Positions 1 through 5,594 of a stretch of DNA of 5,932 bases are shown here, one piece after another. Source of the DNA: Acetobacteraceae bacterium. GTDB taxonomy: Bacteria > Pseudomonadota > Alphaproteobacteria > Zavarziniales > Zavarziniaceae. The translations under genes were made by a program, and so were the position numbers. The notes under the pieces were generated by a model. It was given only the letters and a program-made list of their open reading frames with translations, did no database searches and was not told the origin of the DNA. How positions within the stretch are numbered: position 1 is the first letter of the stretch; each line of letters opens with the position of its first letter. The stretch is from NCBI GenBank assembly GCA_947379865.1, contig CANCOY010000163.1:1-5932 (forward strand), written 5' to 3'.

Positions 1-715
1 CCGGCATGATCACGCTGATCAGCGGCCGGTGTGCCGCCTGCGCCACGGCAGTGCCCAGGGCAGCCAGGTCGTCGCCCGCCTGCGGTTCGTTCTGCTCGAT
101 CCAGCGCTGATAGGTGTCGCCGCTGTCAGTGCCGTAATTGTCACCGCGCACGACTGCCGCAAGCCCGCCCAGCCCGCCCCGCCGCAGAACCCGCAGCACC
201 GCGGCGGCCAGGGGCAGAACGCCGCCAGCGCGGCGAATGTTGCTGCCGGCGACCGTGCTGATGCGGCGGGCGTAATATTCGATGCGTGTCAGCTTGCGCA
301 GGCGCACGCCGTGCAGCGGAATGATCTTTTCCTCCCGCCCCAGATCGATGGTCAGGTACCGGGTGGCGGTTCGCAGCGCCAGCGCCCAGATCATCTGCCT
401 GGGGCCGATGGCCGCCGTGGTCAGGGGCACGGGAATTTTGCGGCTGCCCACCTGGCCCCGGATATGGCAGACGGCGCGCTCCATTGCGCTGGCGCCACCG
501 GGCGCCGTGACCTCAAGAAAATAATGCCCGGCCGGCAGGGGGGAGCCACCTGGCAGGCCAATATCGAACTGGTCGGGATAGCCCTCGGGCAGGCGCAGGG
601 CCGCCTGGCCCTGGGCGGCGAGTGCCGCTTGGCCGCCAGCCATGGGCCGCAACAGGGCACGCCTGCCAAAATACAGCAGAACCCGGTCAACCACAGTCTC
701 GTCTGTTACCGTCAA
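1..715 (-). CDS. GT2 family glycosyltransferase with a long N-terminal accessory region (partial, C-terminus outside window)
   Basis: The frame is open from a TTG at 713-715 to the window edge, giving 238 residues with no stop. Residues 230-238 read RPLISVIMP, the first beta strand of a GT-A fold family 2 glycosyltransferase. The preceding stretch with YQRWIEQNE (202-210) is a typical lead-in of GT2 enzymes from O-antigen and capsule loci. The nucleotide-binding DDGS and DXD motifs would lie beyond the edge. Residues 1 to about 150 look beta-rich (for example HYFLEVTAPGG and RYLTIDLGREEKIIPLHGV) and resemble the accessory beta domain seen in front of some bacterial GT2 enzymes; that assignment is inferred. 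There is no signal peptide, and a cytoplasmic or membrane-peripheral location is expected. The TTG start is chosen because AGGAGG lies nine bases upstream and an in-frame TAG at 740-742 bars a longer start. The likely role is sugar transfer from an activated nucleotide sugar during surface polysaccharide assembly; donor and acceptor cannot be read. Confidence 0.85.
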   Translation of the reverse strand, partial: MTVTDETVVDRVLLYFGRRALLRPMAGGQAALAAQGQAALRLPEGYPDQFDIGLPGGSPLPAGHYFLEVTAPGGASAMERAVCHIRGQVGSRKIPVPLTTAAIGPRQMIWALALRTATRYLTIDLGREEKIIPLHGVRLRKLTRIEYYARRISTVAGSNIRRAGGVLPLAAAVLRVLRRGGLGGLAAVVRGDNYGTDSGDTYQRWIEQNEPQAGDDLAALGTAVAQAAHRPLISVIMP

Positions 716-724
716 CGCTACCGG

Positions 725-730
725 CCTCCT
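725..730 (-). promoter_or_regulatory. Shine-Dalgarno site deciding the TTG start of the left glycosyltransferase
   Basis: On the minus strand AGGAGG is followed by nine bases and then the TTG at 713-715. It is the strongest ribosome binding site in the window. It outweighs later in-frame GTG codons, which have no such site. Confidence 0.75.
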
Positions 731-777
731 GCCGTCATTCTACGCACCATAGCGCCCCTCTCAGGATGGCAGGTAAA

Positions 778-825
778 GGACTGGATCCAGATACAGTTCC
801 AAAAGACCCTCATGACGGGATCTTT
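778..825 (-). other. Two small hairpins in the predicted leader of the left glycosyltransferase mRNA
   Basis: The first hairpin pairs 802-809 with 817-825, with a single unpaired base at 820 and a seven-base loop. On the minus strand it is followed by a short T-run (CTTTT), so it could act as a weak attenuator. The second pairs 794-800 with 778-783, again with one bulged base, around the palindrome CTGGATCCAG (781-790). Both lie between the predicted transcription start near 851 and the TTG start at 715. The pairings are read from the sequence; the regulatory role is inference, and the stems are short enough to be chance. Confidence 0.3.
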
Positions 826-857
826 GCAGCGTATCGGGTTCGATCTGGCTGCAGAAT

Positions 858-886
858 TTTATGTTTGCGGCGCTCCGGTGCGGCAA
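858..886 (-). promoter_or_regulatory. Candidate sigma-70 type promoter for the left glycosyltransferase
   Basis: Minus-strand TTGCCG (881-886) and CATAAA (858-863) are separated by exactly 17 bases. The -10 box and spacing match those of the tRNA-Gly promoter further upstream. Transcription would start near 851 and leave a leader of about 136 bases before the TTG start. This lies downstream of the tRNA terminator, so the glycosyltransferase is probably transcribed independently of the tRNA. Confidence 0.45.
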
Positions 887-953
887 TGCCAAGACGGGAA
901 TCCCCGTTTAGCACCAACCTTCAGATCTGTGAAGATGACCGGGGCAGACACAG

Positions 954-993
954 AAAAAATCGGCCAGAACCCGGGTGCCCGTTGGGCACCGAT
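954..993 (-). terminator. Candidate intrinsic terminator of the tRNA-Gly gene
   Basis: On the minus strand, 29 bases past the CCA end, ATCGG (989-993) pairs with CCGAT (959-963). Inside it GGTGCCC (984-990) can pair with GGGCACC (974-980) around an AAC loop. The two stems share bases 989-990, so the inner one shortens to five pairs if both form. Six T residues (954-959) follow, overlapping the end of the outer stem. The inner hairpin is perfect; an asymmetric bulge of about 12 bases separates the stems, so the exact fold is uncertain. Position just after a tRNA and the T-run favour a Rho-independent terminator. Confidence 0.55.
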
Positions 994-1021
994 CCTGTCA
1001 CCGATTTATCTGGCTGAAAAT

Positions 1022-1096
1022 TGGAGCGGGCGATGAGATTCGAACTCACGACCCCAACCTTGGCAAGGTTGTGCTCTACCACTGAGCTACGCCCGC
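1022..1096 (-). tRNA. tRNA-Gly (anticodon GCC)
   Basis: The minus strand gives a complete cloverleaf of 75 bases including an encoded CCA (1022-1024). The acceptor stem GCGGGCG (1090-1096) pairs with CGCCCGC (1026-1032), with discriminator T at 1025. The D arm reads AGCTCAGTGGTAGAGC. The anticodon stem CAACC/GGTTG encloses the loop TTGCCAA with anticodon GCC, which reads GGC and GGU. The T arm contains TTCGAAT, with one G-T wobble at the base of its stem. It is a single gene, not part of a visible tRNA cluster. tRNA 3' ends are common integration sites for islands; here the 3' end points towards the left glycosyltransferase. Confidence 0.97.
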
Positions 1097-1134
1097 TTCC
1101 TGGGTAGGCGGGACATGCCCGCGCCGACGTCGGG

Positions 1135-1163
1135 TTTATGACCCATCGACGACGGGATTGCAA
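1135..1163 (-). promoter_or_regulatory. Promoter of tRNA-Gly
   Basis: On the minus strand TTGCAA (1158-1163) lies 17 bases before CATAAA (1135-1140). The predicted start near 1128 gives a leader of about 32 bases before the mature 5' end at 1096, which RNase P would remove. A GC-rich stretch follows the -10 box, consistent with the GC-rich discriminators of stable-RNA promoters under stringent control; that regulatory reading is inferred. Confidence 0.65.
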
Positions 1164-1243
1164 GCGCCCCCTTGCAGGCCTGCCAAACACCTGCGGCGGA
1201 GGTTCCTTCTCAGACCTGACTGCATCCAGCGCCTGCGGCGACG

Positions 1244-1272
1244 TGGACAGTGCAAGACCCTTTAGTTAACAA
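1244..1272 (+). promoter_or_regulatory. Weak candidate promoter for the GT2-GT4 fusion gene
   Basis: TGGACA (1244-1249) matches the -35 consensus at five of six positions and lies 17 bases before TAACAA (1267-1272), a poor -10 box (three of six). If used, transcription would begin about seven bases later, at the ATG itself (1279), giving a leaderless mRNA. This fits the lack of any Shine-Dalgarno sequence there. The match is weak and could be chance. Confidence 0.25.
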
Positions 1273-1278
1273 TTGGAA

Positions 1279-3147
1279 ATGATTTTTTCCTGCCAATTTC
1301 TGCGGCGCCTCCGAAATCGTCTGGTCCGCCCGGAGCATCAGGCGCTTGCTGAGCGCCTTGTTTTGCTTGAGGTGGCGTTGATCGATGCCCTGGAAGTGGA
1401 GTCACCAGCCCCACCGCCGGATGCACGCGTTGTGCCTACCATCTCGATCATCATGCCTGTCCGGGATCGGAAGGACCTCGTCGCGGCGGCAATCCGCAGC
1501 GTTCAGGCCCAGGGTCTTGCGGACTGGGAATTGCTGGTGGTCGACGACGGGTCGACAGACGGCACCACGGCGGTGGTCGAGGGCTTCCTGGGTGATCCGC
1601 GCATCCGCCTCCAGCGCCTGGCAGCCTCTGGTCCCTCACCCTCTGGTCCTTCACGGGCACGCAACCTGGGTCTGAGCATCGCCCGGGGTACCATCATCAC
1701 CTATCTCGATTCCGACAATCTCATGCTGCCGGGCTATCTCGCCGGTCTGGCGCATGCCTTTGCCACGGATCCAGGCGTGCGCTGTGCCTATGGGGCATTG
1801 CTGCTCGACAAGGGCGCAGATCCAGCCTCGCGCACCTTGTGGCAGCCCTGGGACCGGGCCGCGCTCCTGCAGCAGAATTTCATCGACCTCAACGTCTTTG
1901 CCCATCATCGCAGCCTGGTGGCAGAGGTGGGTGGCTTTGATGAAACCCTGCCACGCCTTGGTGACTGGGACTTCATCCTGCGGTGCACGGAACAGCATGT
2001 TCCCCGGCGTCTGGTTCTGGGTGGTGCCTTCTACAGGTCGCTGCATGCCGACCGGATCACCAACCGCGAGGAGCTGGGCAGAAACCGCTTTCGCGTTCTG
2101 GCCAAATGGCTGCCGCCGCTGCCCCGGCCCCTGCGTGTCCTTTATGCCCTGTGGCATTACCCCCAGCTCAGCGAAACCTATGCCGAGGCGGAAATCCGCT
2201 CCATGCAGCGCCGGGGTGTGGAGGTCGAGGTCTGGTCCGAGAACGACCCCATCTCGGATCATCCCGCCACTGCCCCCGTGCATCGCGGCACGCTGGAGGC
2301 GGCTATTGCGCAGTTCAAGCCGCATATCGTCCATATCCACTGGCTCCATGTCGGGGCGCAATATGGCAAGTTGGCGGCCGCCAGTGGCCTGCCGGTAACC
2401 GTGCGCGGCCACAGCTTTGATGGCTCGCGCGACCGGCTGCGCCATCTGCTGGCCAAGCGCGGCATCAGCGGCGTCTATGTTTTTCCCCATCATCTCGCCA
2501 CTTCACGCCTCAGCAATCCCCGCCTGCGGCCCCTGCCGGTGGCCTTTGACACAAGCCTGTTCCGCCCGGCGGCAACACGGGACCGTCGGCTGGTGGTGCG
2601 CACCGCCGCCGCCCTGCCGAACAAGGACCTTGCCCTGTTCTTTGCCCTCGCCCGGCGCATGCCTGATTTCCACTTCGTGCTTGCCGCCGCCACCGCCTTC
2701 CAGAAGGAGGCCTATGTCGATGACCTGCGGGCCATGGTGGTGGCCGGTGGCTCTGCCGTGGACCTGCGGGTGGACATGCCACGCGCCGAAGTTGCGGCCC
2801 TGCTGGGGCGGGCGGGCATCTATCTGTCGACCGTCCTGCCGCCCGGGGCGCCCGGCGCCCATCCTGTGGGCATGCAGATCGGCATTGCCGAGGCGATGGC
2901 CTCTGGTGCGGTGCCGGTGGTGCGCAATCTGGCGCCCCTGCCCGACTATGTCGGGCCGGCAGGACTTCTGTACGACGATGAAGACGGCGCCGAGGCGGCG
3001 ATCCGGGCCACCACAGCCTGGGACGACGCGACCTGGCGAGAAGCCAGCCGCCGCGCCCTCGACCAGGCCTATCTCAACCATGCGGATGATCTGGTGTTGC
3101 AGCCCCTGCTGGAGCACTGGCTCAGCCTTGTGGCGCCCAGCAACTGA
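1279..3147 (+). CDS. Two-domain glycosyltransferase: N-terminal GT2 fused to C-terminal GT4-like domain
   Basis: This 622-residue protein joins two glycosyltransferase folds. The GT2 half starts near residue 53: ISIIMPV, then DDGSTD (89-94) for the nucleotide, DSDN (144-147) as the metal-binding DXD, and GDWDF (228-232) where the catalytic-base motif is expected. From about 285 a GT-B/GT4 half follows: QLSETYAEAEI, HIHW (352-355), RGHSFD (376-381), R441 and K449 in the donor site, and EAMASG (538-543). The usual EX7E motif lacks its first glutamate, which is V530. There is no signal peptide or membrane segment. Such fusions are typical of surface-polysaccharide loci, where each half may add one sugar; specificity cannot be read. 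The ATG at 1279 is preferred over TTG at 1273; neither has a Shine-Dalgarno sequence. Codon use is ordinary for the window except for a slightly AT-richer first 100 bases. Confidence 0.9.
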   Translation: MIFSCQFLRRLRNRLVRPEHQALAERLVLLEVALIDALEVESPAPPPDARVVPTISIIMPVRDRKDLVAAAIRSVQAQGLADWELLVVDDGSTDGTTAVVEGFLGDPRIRLQRLAASGPSPSGPSRARNLGLSIARGTIITYLDSDNLMLPGYLAGLAHAFATDPGVRCAYGALLLDKGADPASRTLWQPWDRAALLQQNFIDLNVFAHHRSLVAEVGGFDETLPRLGDWDFILRCTEQHVPRRLVLGGAFYRSLHADRITNREELGRNRFRVLAKWLPPLPRPLRVLYALWHYPQLSETYAEAEIRSMQRRGVEVEVWSENDPISDHPATAPVHRGTLEAAIAQFKPHIVHIHWLHVGAQYGKLAAASGLPVTVRGHSFDGSRDRLRHLLAKRGISGVYVFPHHLATSRLSNPRLRPLPVAFDTSLFRPAATRDRRLVVRTAAALPNKDLALFFALARRMPDFHFVLAAATAFQKEAYVDDLRAMVVAGGSAVDLRVDMPRAEVAALLGRAGIYLSTVLPPGAPGAHPVGMQIGIAEAMASGAVPVVRNLAPLPDYVGPAGLLYDDEDGAEAAIRATTAWDDATWREASRRALDQAYLNHADDLVLQPLLEHWLSLVAPSN

Positions 3148-3203
3148 CCACGCCCCAAATCCGGCGCACAACCCCACCAAACACCGGCGGCGAGGGTCGC
3201 ATC

Positions 3204-3220
3204 AGGGCGGCGTGCGCCCT
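3204..3220 (+). terminator. Possible weak terminator hairpin after the GT2-GT4 gene
   Basis: AGGGCG (3204-3209) pairs perfectly with CGCCCT (3215-3220) around a five-base loop, 57 bases past the stop codon. Only ATTCT follows, so the T-run needed for strong intrinsic termination is poor. It could equally be a 3' end stabiliser or a Rho-dependent region. Confidence 0.35.
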
Positions 3221-3239
3221 ATTCTGGCAGGCGGCGCGC

Positions 3240-3257
3240 CCGGCCAGGCCCGGCCGG
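3240..3257 (+). other. GC-rich hairpin upstream of the tRNA deacylase gene
   Basis: CCGGCC (3240-3245) pairs with GGCCGG (3252-3257) around AGGCCC, all G-C pairs, ending 40 bases before the GTG start. It has no T-run. The adjoining palindrome GGCGCGCC (3233-3240) can also self-pair. If the region is transcribed, this would be a stable 5' leader structure; a regulatory role is speculative. Confidence 0.3.
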
Positions 3258-3285
3258 AACCGTGCCGTGGGGAGACCCGAGGGGG

Positions 3286-3292
3286 AGGGGAG
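3286..3292 (+). promoter_or_regulatory. Shine-Dalgarno site deciding the GTG start of the deacylase
   Basis: AGGGGAG lies five bases before GTG 3298-3300 within a purine-rich run starting at 3279. It supports this GTG over the open frame extending upstream to about 3262, whose residues (PWGDPRGRG) do not look like family sequence. Confidence 0.6.
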
Positions 3293-3297
3293 ACAGC

Positions 3298-3792
3298 GTG
3301 CCTGCCAGTGAAGCCGATCTGATGGCCCGTCTTGCCGATCTGGGCATTGCGACCACCACCCTGCGCCACCCGCCCCTGTTCACGGTGGAGGAAAGCCAGC
3401 GTCATCGCGGCGACCTGCCGGGGGGCCACGCCAAGAATCTTTTCCTGAAGGACAAGAAGGGCGCCCTCTGGCTGGTGGTGGCCCGGGAAGACCTGAAGCT
3501 TGACCTCAACCGCCTCGACGGCCGCCTTGGCTCGGCCCGGCTGTCGTTTGGCAAGCCAGAGCTTTTACTTGAGGTCCTCGGCGTGGTGCCGGGCTCGGTA
3601 ACGCCCTTTGCCCTGATCAATGACACCACCCAGCGGGTGACTGTGGTGCTGGATGCCGGGCTGATGGCGCAGGATCCGCTGCACTTCCACCCCCTCACCA
3701 ATGAGGCGACGACGCGCATCGCAGGCCCAGACCTCTTGCGTTTCATTGCCGCCTGCGGCCATGTCCCCCGCACCCTGCGGCTTGAGGGCTGA
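3298..3792 (+). CDS. YbaK/EbsC-superfamily aminoacyl-tRNA deacylase, ProXp-ala (PrdX) type
   Basis: A protein of 164 residues, about the normal length for free-standing members of the prolyl-tRNA synthetase insertion-domain family. HPPLFTVEES (24-33) leads to the conserved GGHAKNLFLKDKKG (42-55), whose Lys46 matches the essential lysine of this family. LINDTTQRVTVVLD and HFHPLTNEATTRI follow, and the C-terminus carries the usual F-x-x-A-C-G-H pattern. Known ProXp-ala enzymes hydrolyse Ala mischarged on tRNA-Pro in trans; this is needed in bacteria such as Caulobacter, whose ProRS lacks a full editing insert. The function here is transferred from the family; the substrate was not deduced from residues. 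The protein is cytoplasmic. The GTG start is set by the purine-rich Shine-Dalgarno sequence. The gene lies 150 bases after the glycosyltransferase and 79 bases before the co-chaperone gene, so it may be its own unit or head of a small operon. Confidence 0.9.
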   Translation: MPASEADLMARLADLGIATTTLRHPPLFTVEESQRHRGDLPGGHAKNLFLKDKKGALWLVVAREDLKLDLNRLDGRLGSARLSFGKPELLLEVLGVVPGSVTPFALINDTTQRVTVVLDAGLMAQDPLHFHPLTNEATTRIAGPDLLRFIAACGHVPRTLRLEG

Positions 3793-3871
3793 ACGCCTGC
3801 CTTGCGGCCTGGCTCTGGATCTGGACGCCCGGCGCCCCATCTCTTGATCTGACACGCTTGAGGAACACACC

Positions 3872-4822
3872 ATGGAAACGCTGATCGGACAGGGCCTTCC
3901 CCAGAGCGGCGCCGGCCCGTCCCCGGCCGAACTGATCAAGGACGCCACGGTCCAGACCTTCATGGCCGACGTCATCGAGGCCAGCCGCGAGGTCCCGGTC
4001 ATCGTCGACTTCTGGGCGCCCTGGTGTGGCCCCTGCAAGACCCTTGGCCCCCAGCTGGAGCGCCATGTGCTGGCCGCCAAGGGGGCGGTGAAGCTGGTCA
4101 AGGTCGACATCGACCAGAACCAGGAAATCGCCCGCCAGATGCGGGTGCAGTCGATCCCCGCCGTCTTCGCCTTCTTCAATGGCCAGCCGGTGGACGGCTT
4201 CGTGGGCGCGGTGCCGGAATCCCAGATCAAGACCTTCATCCAGCGCCTGTCCACCATGGGCGGCCCGGGTGCCGATACCAAGGCCCAGATCGACGAATTG
4301 CTGGCCACCGCCACGGCGGCGCTGGCCGAGGGCGACCTGCAGCAGGCGGGCGGCATCTATCAGGAACTCATCGCCTTTGATCCGGCGCTCACCGCCGCCC
4401 ATGCGGGCCTTGCCCGGGTGGTGATGGCCATGGGTGGCCCCGACATGGCGGCCACGGTGGAGCAGGTGCTGGCACAGGTCCCGGCCGAGATCGCCACCCA
4501 TGCCGACATCACCTCGGTGCGCACCGCTTTGGCCCTTGCCGTGGAAGGGGCCAAGGCTGCCGAGGGACTGGGCGCCCTGATGGCCCAGGTCGAGGCCAAT
4601 CCGGCCGACCATCAGGCCCGTTATGATCTGGCGCTCGCCCGGCTTGGCGGCGGCGATCGCGAGGGTGCGGTGGACGAACTGCTCACCATCATCCGCAAGG
4701 ACCGGAAGTGGAACGATGAGGCGGCCCGCCAGCAGCTGGTCAAGATGTTCGAGGCCTTTGGTTATTCCGATCCCCTCAGCGTCGATGCCCGTCGCCGCCT
4801 GTCCACCATCCTGTTCAGCTAG
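3872..4822 (+). CDS. cnoX: Co-chaperone CnoX (YbbN): thioredoxin domain plus TPR-like region
   Basis: A 316-residue cytoplasmic protein. Residues about 20-128 form a thioredoxin fold: VIVDFWAPWCGPCK (43-56) with the redox pair Cys52/Cys55, KVDIDQN, and the cis-proline loop SIP (94-96). From about 137 to the end come helical, alanine-rich repeats of TPR character (LATATAALAEGDLQQAGGIY; ARYDLALARLGGGDREGAVDEL), as in YbbN. The family binds unfolding proteins, protects them from oxidative damage and passes them to GroEL/ES and DnaK. E. coli CnoX lacks a full CXXC and has no reductase activity, whereas this protein keeps WCGPC, as reported for Caulobacter CnoX, so thiol reductase activity is likely (inference). 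ATG 3872 has AGGA seven bases upstream. Only 12 bases separate it from the following LON-domain gene, and its stop codon overlaps that gene's Shine-Dalgarno sequence. Confidence 0.93.
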   Translation: METLIGQGLPQSGAGPSPAELIKDATVQTFMADVIEASREVPVIVDFWAPWCGPCKTLGPQLERHVLAAKGAVKLVKVDIDQNQEIARQMRVQSIPAVFAFFNGQPVDGFVGAVPESQIKTFIQRLSTMGGPGADTKAQIDELLATATAALAEGDLQQAGGIYQELIAFDPALTAAHAGLARVVMAMGGPDMAATVEQVLAQVPAEIATHADITSVRTALALAVEGAKAAEGLGALMAQVEANPADHQARYDLALARLGGGDREGAVDELLTIIRKDRKWNDEAARQQLVKMFEAFGYSDPLSVDARRRLSTILFS

Positions 4823-4827
4823 GAGAG
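4821..4827 (+). promoter_or_regulatory. Shine-Dalgarno site overlapping the cnoX stop codon and deciding the TTG start of the LON-domain gene
   Basis: AGGAGAG begins at the last two bases of the cnoX stop (TAG, 4820-4822) and lies seven bases before TTG 4835-4837. This arrangement suggests ribosomes ending cnoX help initiate the next gene. There is no ATG in a better position. Confidence 0.7.
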
Positions 4828-4834
4828 ACCCCCC

Positions 4835-5488
4835 TTGAGCAGCCGCGACCTACCCGCGATCATCCCGGTCTTTCCCCTGTCGGGGGCGTTGCTGCTGCCG
4901 CGCGGCCGCCTGCCGCTCAACATTTTCGAGCCGCGCTATCTGGCCATGGTGCGCGCAGCGCTGGCGGCCGAGCGCGTCATCGGCATGATCCAGCCCCAGG
5001 ATGGCGACAGCCGGGCCAAGGTGCCCCTGCTCTATGGCACGGGCTGCGCCGGGCGCATCACGGCCTTTACCGAAACCGATGATGGGCGCTTCCTGATCAC
5101 GCTCACCGGCGTGTCGCGCTTTCGCGTGGCCGAGGAACTGTCGTGCGTTACCCCCTATCGCCAGGTGGCAGCGGACTACGCGCCCTTTGCCCACGATCTT
5201 GAGACACCCGAGGTGCCCGAAGGCACCGATGTGGAGCGCGAGCGCCTGCTGCCGGCCCTGCGCACCTATCTGGAACTCAATGGCATGGCCGCCGACTGGC
5301 AGGCCATTTCGGACGCCCCCAGCGAGACCCTGATCAATGCGCTGGCCATGATCTGCCCCTTTGGCCCCAGCGAGAAACAGGCCCTGCTGGAAGCCCCCGG
5401 CCTCGACGACCGCGCCCGCGTGATGACCGCCCTGATCCAGATGGCCGTGGCCCAGTCCAACACCAGCGGCGACCTGCCCCTGCACTAG
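4835..5488 (+). CDS. LON N-terminal (substrate-binding) domain protein, no protease domain
   Basis: A 217-residue protein that is almost entirely a Lon N-terminal (PF02190-type) domain. IIPVFPLSGALLLPRGRLPLNIFEPRY matches the family opening in detail (residues about 9-35). GCAGRITAFTETDDGRFLITLTGVSRFRV (70-98) is the central beta section. The helical tail has LINALAMICPFGPSEKQALLEAPGLDDRA (166-194). There is no AAA+ or Ser-Lys peptidase part, and the length is normal for stand-alone family members. In Lon this domain recognises substrates; the stand-alone version, common in alphaproteobacteria, has no settled function. Its place 12 bases behind cnoX suggests co-expression and a link to protein quality control (inference). 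The start is TTG 4835, justified by the AGGAGAG before it. No terminator with a T-run follows the TAG stop. Confidence 0.9.
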   Translation: MSSRDLPAIIPVFPLSGALLLPRGRLPLNIFEPRYLAMVRAALAAERVIGMIQPQDGDSRAKVPLLYGTGCAGRITAFTETDDGRFLITLTGVSRFRVAEELSCVTPYRQVAADYAPFAHDLETPEVPEGTDVERERLLPALRTYLELNGMAADWQAISDAPSETLINALAMICPFGPSEKQALLEAPGLDDRARVMTALIQMAVAQSNTSGDLPLH

Positions 5489-5509
5489 CAGCATCCCCGT
5501 TTCCTTTGC

Positions 5510-5563
5510 GGCCTGATTGAATGAGACGTTGCGCGATGCAGCGTTCGTCCTGATAATCAGGCC
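5510..5563 (+). promoter_or_regulatory. Structured intergenic element: long inverted repeat enclosing a hairpin and a candidate promoter
   Basis: GGCCTGATT (5510-5518) and AATCAGGCC (5555-5563) form a perfect 9-bp inverted repeat 36 bases apart. Inside, ACGTTGC (5526-5532) pairs with GCAGCGT (5538-5544) around GCGAT, with one G-T pair; one further pair is possible past a bulge. A promoter-like pair lies in the same bases: TTGCGC (5529-5534), 17 bases, GATAAT (5552-5557), with a start expected near 5564 and a leader of about 31 bases to the ATG at 5595. The element could be a two-half-site operator around the promoter, or an RNA structure after the LON-domain gene. No T-run follows, so it is not a classical terminator. 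Confidence 0.45.
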
Positions 5564-5594
5564 GACGATCGGTCAGACCAAGTGGCCAAATGAA

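Noticed and set aside
870..895. Sigma-54 type promoter (TTGGCATTGCC) on the minus strand
   Set aside because: The GG and GC elements are not at the required spacing of about ten bases; the sigma-70 reading fits better.
29..1036. Long plus-strand open frame of 335 codons
   Set aside because: It lies opposite the GT2 gene and runs on into the complement of the tRNA gene. Its product is rich in Q, G, A and P with no domain, as expected of an antisense shadow in high-GC DNA.
1273..1278. TTG at 1273 as start of the GT2-GT4 gene
   Set aside because: It adds only two residues and has no ribosome binding site; the ATG at 1279 is equally placed and a more common start.
1651..2493. Minus-strand frame of 280 codons inside the GT2-GT4 gene
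   Set aside because: It is antisense to a gene with clear glycosyltransferase motifs; its translation shows no recognisable domain.
3262..3297. Upstream GTG start for the deacylase
   Set aside because: The added residues come from the purine-rich Shine-Dalgarno region and do not resemble the family. GTG 3298 is five bases after AGGGGAG.
2417..3322. Plus-strand frame of 301 codons overlapping the end of the GT2-GT4 gene and the deacylase start
   Set aside because: It is rich in C, W, P and R, the typical look of a +1 shadow frame, and the GT4 motifs lie in the other frame.
3743..4612. Minus-strand frame of 289 codons opposite cnoX
   Set aside because: The plus strand encodes unmistakable thioredoxin motifs. 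The antisense product is a G/H/Q/R-rich shadow.
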